A stretch of DNA of 8,289 bases, from positions 1 to 8,289 of the forward strand of contig JBKHBQ010000181.1 in NCBI GenBank assembly GCA_046542305.1. Direction: 5' to 3'. Made by a program: the position numbers and the translations under genes. This DNA comes from JBKHBQ01 sp046542305 (lineage in GTDB: Bacteria; Bacteroidota; Bacteroidia; Bacteroidales; 4484-276). Below the pieces are notes generated by a model. That model was not told the DNA's origin, did not search any database, and worked only from the letters and a program-made list of their open reading frames with translations. This document shows positions 1 to 5,940 of the stretch, piece after piece (position 1 is the stretch's first letter; each line of letters starts with the position of its first letter).

Positions 1-407
1 CTGCCTTCGACCGCATCATTCAATCCGGGGGATATGTTTCAGCATCCACCGGCGGGGTGCCCGACGCCAATGCCATACCAATCCCCAAACGCAATGCAGA
101 CGAAGCCATGGATGCCGCCTCCTGTATCGGCTGCGGTGCCTGCGTGGCTGCCTGTAAAAATGCTTCGGCCATGCTGTTCGTTTCGGCCAGGGTGTCGCAT
201 CTGGCGCTTTTGCCTCAGGGGCAGATCGAAGCCATGCGAAGGGTGCAAAAAATGGTGGCGCAAATGGACTACGAAGGATTTGGCAACTGCACCAATACCG
301 GCGCCTGCGAAGCCGAATGTCCCAAGGAAATCAGCCTGGTGCATATTGCGCGCATGAACCGCGAATTTCTTAGCGCCAAACTGGGCGCACAAAAAATGAA
401 GCTTTAA
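1..407 (+). CDS. sdhB: Succinate dehydrogenase/fumarate reductase iron-sulfur subunit, C-terminal part (5' end outside window)
   Basis: The reading frame is open from base 3 to the TAA at 405-407, giving 134 visible residues; the N-terminal [2Fe-2S] ferredoxin domain lies outside the window. In the family this subunit passes electrons between the flavoprotein (SdhA/FrdA) and the membrane cytochrome b through three Fe-S clusters, on the cytoplasmic face of the inner membrane. Two clusters are visible. CIGCGACVAAC (visible Cys41, 44, 47, 51) fits the [4Fe-4S] ligands C-x2-C-x2-C-x3-C, and CTNTGACEAECP (Cys96, 102, 106) fits the [3Fe-4S] pattern C-x5-C-x3-CP. The fourth Cys of the first motif is followed by Lys instead of the Pro seen in E. 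coli SdhB. Direction of catalysis (succinate oxidation or fumarate reduction) cannot be read from this piece, so frdB is an equally valid name. It is probably the last gene of its operon, since a terminator follows 23 bp after the stop. Confidence 0.93.
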   Translation, partial: AFDRIIQSGGYVSASTGGVPDANAIPIPKRNADEAMDAASCIGCGACVAACKNASAMLFVSARVSHLALLPQGQIEAMRRVQKMVAQMDYEGFGNCTNTGACEAECPKEISLVHIARMNREFLSAKLGAQKMKL

Positions 408-429
408 AGCTTAGTGAGTATAAAAGTGG

Positions 430-466
430 AAACCGGTTGCCTGATCTCGGGTAACCGGTTTTTTTT
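430..466 (+). terminator. Rho-independent terminator after sdhB
   Basis: Arms AAACCGGTT (430-438) and AACCGGTTT (453-461) pair perfectly. The stem continues through G439-T452 wobble, C440-G451 and C441-G450, leaving an 8-nt loop, and the 3' side runs into an unbroken T run at 459-466. It is well placed for sdhB. The last T residues are also part of the stop codon (465-467) of the converging TspO-like gene. In the leftward direction the hairpin is followed only by a weak T stretch, so termination of that transcript here would be less efficient. Confidence 0.85.
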
Positions 467-1271
467 ATGCTCCGGGCGCTTGCTTCACCTTTCTCACATA
501 CACGCGCACCGCCTGGTATACGATTACGGCAAAGATCAGAAAGATACCTGCCCCGGCGGTAAGCAAAATGGCAAGTGAAGGTTCTTCTGTAACCATCATC
601 CGCTTTGCGATGATGCCTGTGAGCGCCCAAACGATCACCAGGCTAAAGAAAAGATCGCGGCGACGAAACAGCAGGATAAGCGAGATGACAGTGGCAGCAC
701 CTATCATCAGGCTGGTCCAGAATTCCGGGCTCAACCCGAATCCGTTCCAGTTGTATCGAAGCAGCAATGTGGCAGCATTGGCTATCGTTGCTACGGTTAT
801 CCAGCCGAGATAAATACTAAATGCCATATGCACCAGAAACCGCTCGCCATGGCTGACGATCCGGTGGCCGATGCCGAGCCGGAGATAAATCATGATGAGG
901 CTGCTCAGAATTACCAGCATCAGCAGCATCGAAAGCCAAACCACCTGGTAGTGCCAGGCAAAAATCCAGGCCCCGTTGGCCACTGAGGACACCAGGAAAT
1001 AAACATCGATCCGGTACAGAAACCTGTTGCGGGGGATTTCGCTGTTGCTGAAAATTCCTTTGGACTGATAAATGGCAAATGCAATCAACAAAAGGTAAAT
1101 CACACCCCAAATGGAAAAGGTGAAGCCTGCCGGAGTGAACAGGCTCGGGTAAAGAGCCGAAAGTTCGCCGGTGGTCATTCCGGCAACTGGCAATGCATTT
1201 GCAAGATAGTTGGTAACAAGGACAATGAGCAGTCCTGCAATATTGAGAATCTGGTAAGTTTTTAGTCGCAT
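465..1271 (-). CDS. Multi-spanning membrane protein, TspO/MBR-like (tryptophan-rich sensory protein family)
   Basis: This is a 268-residue, very hydrophobic protein of about eight predicted membrane helices, near residues 8-28, 50-69, 87-106, 109-131, 145-170, 184-202, 206-222 and 231-256. The segment FTPAGFTFSIWGVIY (45-59) and scattered Trp residues (55, 102, 106, 112, 157, 175, 185, 215) resemble TspO/MBR proteins, which bind porphyrins and other small hydrophobic ligands. Classical TspO has five helices and about 160 residues, so this belongs to a longer, poorly characterised branch and its ligand is unknown. I chose the ATG at 1271 because the protein becomes TspO-like and hydrophobic right after it. 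An upstream in-frame ATG at 1325 would add 18 residues, mostly polar and basic. It lies 64 bp downstream of ovoA on the same strand with no obvious terminator between, so co-transcription is likely. The family call is moderate; a membrane protein is certain. Confidence 0.72.
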   Translation of the reverse strand: MRLKTYQILNIAGLLIVLVTNYLANALPVAGMTTGELSALYPSLFTPAGFTFSIWGVIYLLLIAFAIYQSKGIFSNSEIPRNRFLYRIDVYFLVSSVANGAWIFAWHYQVVWLSMLLMLVILSSLIMIYLRLGIGHRIVSHGERFLVHMAFSIYLGWITVATIANAATLLLRYNWNGFGLSPEFWTSLMIGAATVISLILLFRRRDLFFSLVIVWALTGIIAKRMMVTEEPSLAILLTAGAGIFLIFAVIVYQAVRVYVRKVKQAPGA

Positions 1272-1299
1272 AACAAAAAATGTTCGGTTTCTACCCGGT

Positions 1300-1343
1300 G
1301 AAGATAAGAAAAATCTGACAATCACTTCCGGCAGCTTATCTTC
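1300..1343 (-). repeat. 9-bp inverted repeat at the ovoA stop codon
   Basis: GAAGATAAG (1300-1308) and CTTATCTTC (1335-1343) are perfect inverse complements separated by 26 nt. In the leftward mRNA they could form a stem that encloses the ovoA stop codon (1338-1336) and the start of the spacer to the TspO-like gene. No T run follows, so it does not look like a terminator. It could be an RNA processing or stability element between the two cistrons. The stem is A/U-rich and the loop long, so chance remains possible. Confidence 0.35.
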
Positions 1344-3456
1344 TTTCCCACACGGTGAATTCCGAAAGGGTATGCTGATGTTTTCTTTTGGTTTCCCTGA
1401 TTACAAACGGCACTTCAAAAGGTCCGGCAATGAGCCTGAAATTTGTATCGAGGTGACGGTGAAGCCCGTTGAGCGTGGTTACCGGTTCGCCGTCTTCCTT
1501 AAAGCCGCCGATCCATTTCTCCTTTTTGGTATATTCCTCATCCCAGGTATAGGGCGAGGAAAGGATCAACAAGCCCCCACTGTTGATGCGCTGATGGATA
1601 TGATCGAGAAATTTTGCCGGATCGTAAAGCCGGTCTACCAGATTGCCCGCATACACGAGGTCGTAATGATCGTACTGCGGCTTCAGGTTTACGGCATCGG
1701 CCTGATAAAATTCCACTTTTTTCTTCAATCCCTCCAGACCAAGTTTTTCCAGGGATGCCTCGCGATAGGACACCAGTTCCCCTTCATCCGGCAGAATAAA
1801 TTTCACCGTTCCTTTGTTTATCAGTTCATCGGCAATGCGGATGAAGCGTGCGGAAAAATCGAGTCCTGTTACATGATCGAATTCCCTGGCCAGTTCAAAA
1901 GTGGTTCTCCCCACGGCACATCCCAGGTCGAGTGCCCGTTTCTTGCTGCGCCCCTCCATATATTTCAGGCAAATTTCTGCGGATTTCTTCGGAAACAATT
2001 CCACACCGAAATATTTCTCTCCGTAATGAAGCTCGCAATACTGCGACACCAGTGCATCGGTTTCGTAAACATCCAATCTGGTTTTCACGGGGGCTTCTGT
2101 TTGCAGATACCTGAATCCGGCATACTGCAGAAAATGCCTCCGGAAGGCATAACGGGCGCCTTTGGTCGCTTCGTTTCCGGTGGATATCCAGGAACCGCCC
2201 ATGATCAGGTTGTGTTTGGTATCGAAAGTAGGTGTAGAAAAATCATCGTATAGCGGATGTACTTCAAATCCCGGGAATCCAAAAATCGGTGTTTCGGTCC
2301 ATTGCCAGACATTTCCGATCACATCGAAAAAACCGTTGAAGGCAAAGCGATCCACAGGTGCCGGCGAGGCGAAATGCTCCAGGTTAAGATTTCCCGGCGC
2401 TTCATTCCAAAACGGCTGATCGGGCACTTCGTGCATATTGCGTAAGTGCATCCATTCGGCTTCGGTTGGTAGCCTGAAAGGGGTGCCGGTCATTTTCGAT
2501 TTCCAGTTGCAAAAGGCTTTTGCCTCCAGGTAGTTTACCTCAACCGGCCAGTTCCAGGGCATCGGGATTTCCTGCAGCATGGTACGCAGTTTCCAGGTTC
2601 CGTCCTGCTGCCACCGCCAAAACTGTGGATGTGCGGCGGCTTTGAAATTCCGCCAGTCCCAGCCTTCTTCGGTCCAGTATTCCTTTATTTCATAGCCTTC
2701 GTTTTCAACAAACTCACGAAACTCCCCGTTGGACACCAGGAACTTCGATGCCCGGTAATCCTCCACTTCCTCGATTAGCTTGCCGAATTCATTATCCCAG
2801 CCATAAATACCTGTATTGCGGCTTCTGCCAAGGCGGACTTCCCCTCCTGGCACTCCGATCAATTCATTCTGCGGGGCATCTCCTGACAAATCACAGGGTT
2901 TCCAGAAAGGATGCTGCACCACCTGATCGAGCGGCAACTGACGGATAAGCATAGTGGAGGTTTCCAGATGGATCCGCTCGTGTTCGATGCACATCATAAT
3001 GGTCCACCACGGATGGTCCCAGCCAATCGGCATTTTCAGCGGAAGGGTACGGATAAGCCGGTCCACCACTACTCTCACCTCCGCCCGGTAAGTCCACACT
3101 TGGTCCACTGCCGGCCAGTTGTAATTGCTTTCATTCAGATCATCCCACGACATCTCATCCACACCAACAGCAAAAATGGATTCGAACCGCGGATTAATGC
3201 GTTGATCGATCAGCCTGGCCAGGATGAGTTTATTGATGTAAAAAACGGCTGTATGGCCCAGGTAAAAGATGAGCGGATGCCGCAACGGATCAGCACCCAG
3301 GTAAAAGGATTCTTCGCTTTTCAGGGTTTCATTCAGCTTTTCATAAAGATCGAAGGTGCTGTGAAAATAGCCGAGGATTTCCTGCCGCTTTTCTTCGGCA
3401 TCGCCGCGGTTGAGCAAAACGGTTTTGGTTAGGATCTGAGAAGTTGGTGTTTCCAT
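1336..3456 (-). CDS. ovoA: 5-histidylcysteine sulfoxide synthase / 4-mercaptohistidine N1-methyltransferase (ovothiol biosynthesis)
   Basis: OvoA catalyses the first step of ovothiol synthesis, the oxygen-dependent iron-catalysed joining of cysteine to C5 of histidine as a sulfoxide, and its C-terminal domain is assigned to the later N1-methylation of 5-thiohistidine. The 706-residue length matches full-length bifunctional OvoA. Residues ~20-190 form the DinB-like part; likely Fe ligands are His68 (in YLGHTA) and His159/His163 (in EHERIHLE). Residues ~200-455 form the FGE/sulfatase-modifying-factor fold, with PFRLPTEAEW (327-336), GNVWQWT (381-387), MGGSW (419-423) and GFRYL (447-451). Residues ~500-706 form a Rossmann methyltransferase with LDLGCAVGRT (509-518) as the SAM-binding glycine loop and Asp533 as the probable ribose-binding acid. 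I chose the ATG at 3456 (METPTSQ); the in-frame ATG at 3603 would run through the operator-like repeats. The C-S lyase partner OvoB is not in the window. EgtB, the ergothioneine enzyme, is less likely because EgtB lacks this fused C-terminal domain. Confidence 0.93.
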   Translation of the reverse strand: METPTSQILTKTVLLNRGDAEEKRQEILGYFHSTFDLYEKLNETLKSEESFYLGADPLRHPLIFYLGHTAVFYINKLILARLIDQRINPRFESIFAVGVDEMSWDDLNESNYNWPAVDQVWTYRAEVRVVVDRLIRTLPLKMPIGWDHPWWTIMMCIEHERIHLETSTMLIRQLPLDQVVQHPFWKPCDLSGDAPQNELIGVPGGEVRLGRSRNTGIYGWDNEFGKLIEEVEDYRASKFLVSNGEFREFVENEGYEIKEYWTEEGWDWRNFKAAAHPQFWRWQQDGTWKLRTMLQEIPMPWNWPVEVNYLEAKAFCNWKSKMTGTPFRLPTEAEWMHLRNMHEVPDQPFWNEAPGNLNLEHFASPAPVDRFAFNGFFDVIGNVWQWTETPIFGFPGFEVHPLYDDFSTPTFDTKHNLIMGGSWISTGNEATKGARYAFRRHFLQYAGFRYLQTEAPVKTRLDVYETDALVSQYCELHYGEKYFGVELFPKKSAEICLKYMEGRSKKRALDLGCAVGRTTFELAREFDHVTGLDFSARFIRIADELINKGTVKFILPDEGELVSYREASLEKLGLEGLKKKVEFYQADAVNLKPQYDHYDLVYAGNLVDRLYDPAKFLDHIHQRINSGGLLILSSPYTWDEEYTKKEKWIGGFKEDGEPVTTLNGLHRHLDTNFRLIAGPFEVPFVIRETKRKHQHTLSEFTVWERR

Positions 3457-3515
3457 GTTGATTATGTCAGATTTTTTCAGCTTTTCTAACAAAACACACC
3501 TCATTATGTTTAAAA

Positions 3516-3563
3516 TGCAGGAGCGCGAAAATTCCTGCTGCTGATGCAGGACGCTTTCCTGCA
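3516..3563. promoter_or_regulatory. Four alternating GCAGGA half-sites between ovoA and proline dehydrogenase (operator-like)
   Basis: Half-sites read TGCAGGA (3516-3522), TCCTGC (3533-3538), TGCAGGA (3545-3551) and TCCTGCA (3557-3563), alternating in orientation. Outer pairs form two inverted repeats: 1-2 with a 10-nt spacer, and 3-4 with 7-bp perfect arms and a 5-nt spacer. Sites 2 and 3 can also pair. The array sits in the 157-bp divergent gap, upstream of both start codons, and its right end falls where the -33 element of the proline dehydrogenase promoter would be. This suggests binding of a dimeric regulator to one or both pairs. An RNA leader with alternative hairpins is the other reading for the leftward transcript, if that starts upstream of 3563. 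No regulator gene is in the window. Confidence 0.55.
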
Positions 3564-3585
3564 CAAAAAATGATACTGGATTAAT

Positions 3586-3593
3586 TATTTTTG
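3586..3593 (+). promoter_or_regulatory. Bacteroidota-type -7 element upstream of proline dehydrogenase
   Basis: TATTTTTG fits the TAnnTTTG consensus exactly and lies 20 bp before the ATG at 3614, implying a very short leader. I find no TTTG/TTG -33 element at the usual distance; the second inverted repeat (3545-3563) occupies that place. That would fit a promoter needing an activator, but a TAnnTTTG match in A/T-rich DNA is weak evidence alone. Confidence 0.45.
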
Positions 3594-3613
3594 GTGAAAA
3601 CAACTGTTAGCTT

Positions 3614-4798
3614 ATGATCTCTTTCGAAAACACAGAAATTGCATTTCAAAGCAAGGGCGATTTCGATCTGAAACGCTCCTATTTGTTGTTCAAAACTCTT
3701 GCCCACAATACGCTGGTAAAACTGGGAGGTTCGCTGACGCAAGGCGCGATCAAGCTGCACATTCCCGTCGATTGGGTGGTAAAGCCAACCATCTACAAGC
3801 AATTTGTGGGCGGCGAAACCATCGAGGAATGTATTCCCACGGTGAACGAGCTGGAGCGGTACAACGTCAAGGCGATCCTCGACTATTCCGTTGAAGGCAC
3901 CGAATCCCCCGAATCTATCGAGGCAGTGCTGCAGGAAACCCTCGCATCCATTAAGAATGCAGGGAACCATCCCAATATTCCGTTTGCCGTTTTCAAGCCC
4001 ACCGCATTTTCCACTACCCGTTTGCTCGAGAAAGTAAGCCTCGGCGAACCGCTCAGCCGCGAAGAAATACGGGAAGCCGATAATTTCAGAAACCGCATCG
4101 AAACCCTGTGCCAGGCTGCGTTCGATCATAATATTCCGATCCTGATCGATGCAGAGGATTCGTGGTATCAAAAATTTATCGATGAAGTGGTGAATGACAT
4201 GATGGCCAGGTTCAACAAGGAACGGGCAATTGTTTTCAACACTTTTCAGATGTACCGGTGGGACCGGCTGGATTTTCTGAAACTTTCGCACAAAATGGCC
4301 CTGGAAGGCGGGTACTTTCTGGGCGCCAAGTTTGTCAGGGGGGCATATATGGAAAAAGAGCGGGAAAGAGCCCGCGAAAAAGGATATCAGTCGCCCATTC
4401 AACCCGATAAAGAACATACCGACCACGACTATAATGCAGCCCTGAAATACTGCGTGGATCACATCGACAACATTTCCATCTTCAATGGCACACACAACGA
4501 ATACAGCTCCGCGTACCTTGCCGGACTCATGGCAGAAAAAGGACTGGAAAGAAATGACAACCGCTGCTGGTTTTCGCAACTCTACGGAATGAGCGATCAC
4601 ATCAGCTTCAACCTTGCCCATGCCGGATACAACGTGGCTAAATATCTGCCTTATGGCCCGGTAAAACACGTGATTCCCTATCTGGTAAGAAGAGCCGAAG
4701 AAAACACTTCCGTCAAAGGTCAGACCGGCCGCGAGCTAAGCCTGATCACCACCGAGATCAACCGCAGGAATCAAGACCGGAAAAAAAGAAGGGGATAA
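3614..4798 (+). CDS. prodh: Proline dehydrogenase, monofunctional (FAD-dependent)
   Basis: It oxidises L-proline to 1-pyrroline-5-carboxylate and passes electrons through FAD to the membrane quinone pool, the first step of proline catabolism. The 394-residue protein is a single PRODH (beta/alpha)8 barrel without the DNA-binding or P5C-dehydrogenase domains of large PutA proteins. Family motifs in order are FKPTAF (127-132), IDAEDSW (178-184), NTFQMYRWD (209-217), KFVRGAYMEKER (239-250), GTHN (292-295), QLYGMSD (322-328), LPYGPV (345-350) and PYLVRRAEEN (355-364). The paired arginines of the last motif are those that bind the proline carboxylate in this family. The tail is highly basic (residues 384-393). 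The ATG at 3614 follows a TAnnTTTG element by 20 bp and gives a usual-length N terminus; no Shine-Dalgarno is evident. The gene stands alone: divergent from ovoA, convergent with the TPR gene. A P5C dehydrogenase must be encoded elsewhere. Confidence 0.95.
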   Translation: MISFENTEIAFQSKGDFDLKRSYLLFKTLAHNTLVKLGGSLTQGAIKLHIPVDWVVKPTIYKQFVGGETIEECIPTVNELERYNVKAILDYSVEGTESPESIEAVLQETLASIKNAGNHPNIPFAVFKPTAFSTTRLLEKVSLGEPLSREEIREADNFRNRIETLCQAAFDHNIPILIDAEDSWYQKFIDEVVNDMMARFNKERAIVFNTFQMYRWDRLDFLKLSHKMALEGGYFLGAKFVRGAYMEKERERAREKGYQSPIQPDKEHTDHDYNAALKYCVDHIDNISIFNGTHNEYSSAYLAGLMAEKGLERNDNRCWFSQLYGMSDHISFNLAHAGYNVAKYLPYGPVKHVIPYLVRRAEENTSVKGQTGRELSLITTEINRRNQDRKKRRG

Positions 4799-4803
4799 AA
4801 TGC

Positions 4804-4838
4804 AAAAAACCTGACAGGAAGTAAAAGCTGTCAGGTTT
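4804..4838. terminator. Bidirectional terminator shared by proline dehydrogenase and the TPR lipoprotein gene
   Basis: Arms AAACCTGACAG (4807-4817) and CTGTCAGGTTT (4828-4838) make a perfect 11-bp stem with a 10-nt loop in the gap between two convergent genes. On the minus strand the stem runs into six T residues (complement of 4804-4809), a strong signal for the TPR transcript. On the plus strand the T stretch is three bases followed by a broken T-rich tail, so termination there is weaker but plausible. Confidence 0.85.
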
Positions 4839-4859
4839 AGTGTTTGTTCTGTCTCGTAC

Positions 4860-5657
4860 CTATTCGTACTCACCATAGCAATATTTACTCAGGGCACTTC
4901 CGGCTTTCTGGGAGCCCAGATTGCTGGCAATGGTCCATTTGTCACAGGCAGTTATTTCGTCGCCGAGCCAGAAATAGGCCAGCCCGAGGTTGAACCAGGC
5001 TTCGGTGTAGTTCGGGTTAATCTCCGTGGCCCTGGTGAAATCCTGGATTGCTTCGCGGTATTCCTTCAGGTGGCCGTAAGCAATTCCCCGGTTAAAATAA
5101 GCCATGGCACTGTTTTCGGTGACTTTCAACATCTCATTGTAGGCTTCAATGCTTTCTGTGTAGTTTCCCATCTGATAGTGGGTAAGCCCTAAGTGCAGAT
5201 AAGCCGTTGAATCATTTCCTTCAAGTTCGGCGGCTTTTTCAAAATCCTGCAAAGCGCTCTGGTAGTTTTCAAGTTCATATTTGCCTTTGCCCCTGTTTAT
5301 GTAAGCTTTGGCCATATCAGGGCGCAACTCGATCACGGTATCGAATTCCTGAATGCCTTCCCTGTACTTGTTTATTTCGTAAAGCACCAGGCCACGCTTA
5401 AAGTGGAATTCCGGTGTCAGGCGTTCCTGTTGGTAGGCTTCCACATTTTGCGCCCTCAGTTTTGGCTGTGGCGGCTCCTGCTCAAGGTTTTCCGGCACGC
5501 TGTCGGCGGTAATGTCGATCAGGCCCGTGTCTTTACCTGGCGTGGCCACGCCTTTTTCATAGTTGGTTTCGCCTGCGGTTTCCCCATCATCGGTTGGATC
5601 TCCGGCACAGGAAAGCATCATGGCTGCAATCATCAGGTATATCAGTCGCTTAATCAT
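4860..5657 (-). CDS. TPR-repeat lipoprotein
   Basis: This 265-residue secreted protein begins MIKRLIYLMIAAMMLSC, a basic, hydrophobic type II signal peptide with predicted lipidation at Cys17. The -3 residue is Met instead of the usual Leu, which relaxed Bacteroidota lipoboxes tolerate. Residues 18-80 are a low-complexity acidic and proline-rich linker. Five 34-residue tetratricopeptide repeats follow in perfect register (about 82-115, 116-149, 150-183, 184-217, 218-251). The last is degenerate and Sel1-like, with Cys238 and Cys260 in the ACDKW...YC pattern seen at the end of many TPR proteins of this phylum. It is probably a membrane-anchored periplasmic or surface scaffold for protein contacts; partner unknown. 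The acidic residues soon after Cys17 (D20, D23, D24) weakly recall lipoprotein export signals. I chose 5657 because it starts the signal peptide and lies 25 bp inside a well-matched promoter; an ATG at 5720 would start upstream of that promoter. Confidence 0.88.
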   Translation of the reverse strand: MIKRLIYLMIAAMMLSCAGDPTDDGETAGETNYEKGVATPGKDTGLIDITADSVPENLEQEPPQPKLRAQNVEAYQQERLTPEFHFKRGLVLYEINKYREGIQEFDTVIELRPDMAKAYINRGKGKYELENYQSALQDFEKAAELEGNDSTAYLHLGLTHYQMGNYTESIEAYNEMLKVTENSAMAYFNRGIAYGHLKEYREAIQDFTRATEINPNYTEAWFNLGLAYFWLGDEITACDKWTIASNLGSQKAGSALSKYCYGEYE

Positions 5658-5681
5658 AATCAGGTATTTTTTAAGTTTGTG

Positions 5682-5712
5682 CAAAATTAATAAGAATGTA
5701 TGAGTAAGTAAA
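5682..5712 (-). promoter_or_regulatory. Bacteroidota-type promoter of the TPR lipoprotein gene
   Basis: Read leftward, TTTA (5712-5709) is followed after 19 nt by TAATTTTG (5689-5682), an exact match to TAnnTTTG with a 3-of-4 match to the TTTG -33 element at the standard spacing. The predicted transcript would begin near 5675, leaving a leader of about 18 nt before the ATG at 5657. Confidence 0.6.
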
Positions 5713-5722
5713 GCATACATTC
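5694..5722. promoter_or_regulatory. Perfect 9-bp inverted repeat over the TPR-gene promoter (operator candidate)
   Basis: GAATGTATG (5694-5702) and CATACATTC (5714-5722) are exact inverse complements with an 11-nt spacer, so the half-sites are 20 bp apart, about two helical turns. The repeat brackets the -33 element and ends 4 bp from the -7 element, where a bound dimer would block or steer RNA polymerase. It is upstream of the predicted start of transcription, so an RNA hairpin role is unlikely. Confidence 0.5.
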
Positions 5723-5940
5723 AATCTATCGCCTGAACACAGGGGCAAATACTTTGCCGTTCTGATAAAAATGTTATTATGATGGTAATTTCAACCACTA
5801 AGCATTAAAATGTATTTTCTATCACATTTGGTTGAGGAGAATTTTCACTACCCAATTAAAGTTTTGCGGCCTCTGCATGATTGGATTAGTTTTTCTATTT
5901 TCGCAACCTGAAAAATGCGTATGTGCTTTAAAAAGAATAA
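5723..5940. other. Non-coding gap upstream of leuS
   Basis: Together with 5658-5722 this is the divergent control region between the TPR gene and leuS. It is A/T-rich and holds no open frame of useful length. TATTTTCG at 5896-5903 is a one-mismatch TAnnTTTG element 37 bp before the leuS ATG, but no -33 partner is at the right distance. Weak arms TCAACC (5789-5794) and GGTTGA (5830-5835) are too far apart to interpret. I see no T-box or recognisable riboswitch. Confidence 0.4.

Noticed and set aside
399..412. 14-bp perfect palindrome AAGCTTTAAAGCTT across the sdhB stop codon
   Set aside because: A palindrome of this length is expected about once in two windows of this size, and it is in coding and stop sequence with no regulatory context.
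1372..2253. Open frame of 293 codons on the plus strand inside ovoA
   Set aside because: It is antisense to the conserved methyltransferase and FGE domains of OvoA and resembles no protein family.
1336..3456. Reading the gene as ergothioneine EgtB fused to EgtD
   Set aside because: The N-terminal sequence (for example PLRHPLIFYLGHTA, VDEMSWDDLNE, EHERIHLETS) and the short ~200-residue C-terminal methyltransferase fit OvoA; EgtD is a longer, separate histidine trimethyltransferase.
3457..3603. N-terminal extension of ovoA to the ATG at 3603
   Set aside because: The extra 49 residues are not OvoA-like and would be coded by the operator-like repeats and the opposite gene's promoter; 706 residues from 3456 fits the family length.
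3581..4669. Long open frame of 362 codons on the minus strand, antisense to proline dehydrogenase
   Set aside because: The plus strand matches the proline dehydrogenase family over its full length; the antisense translation is rich in Cys, His and Phe with no recognisable domain, as expected from codon bias.
5658..5720. N-terminal extension of the TPR lipoprotein to the ATG at 5720
   Set aside because: It would put 21 residues before a normal lipoprotein signal peptide and start upstream of the predicted promoter.
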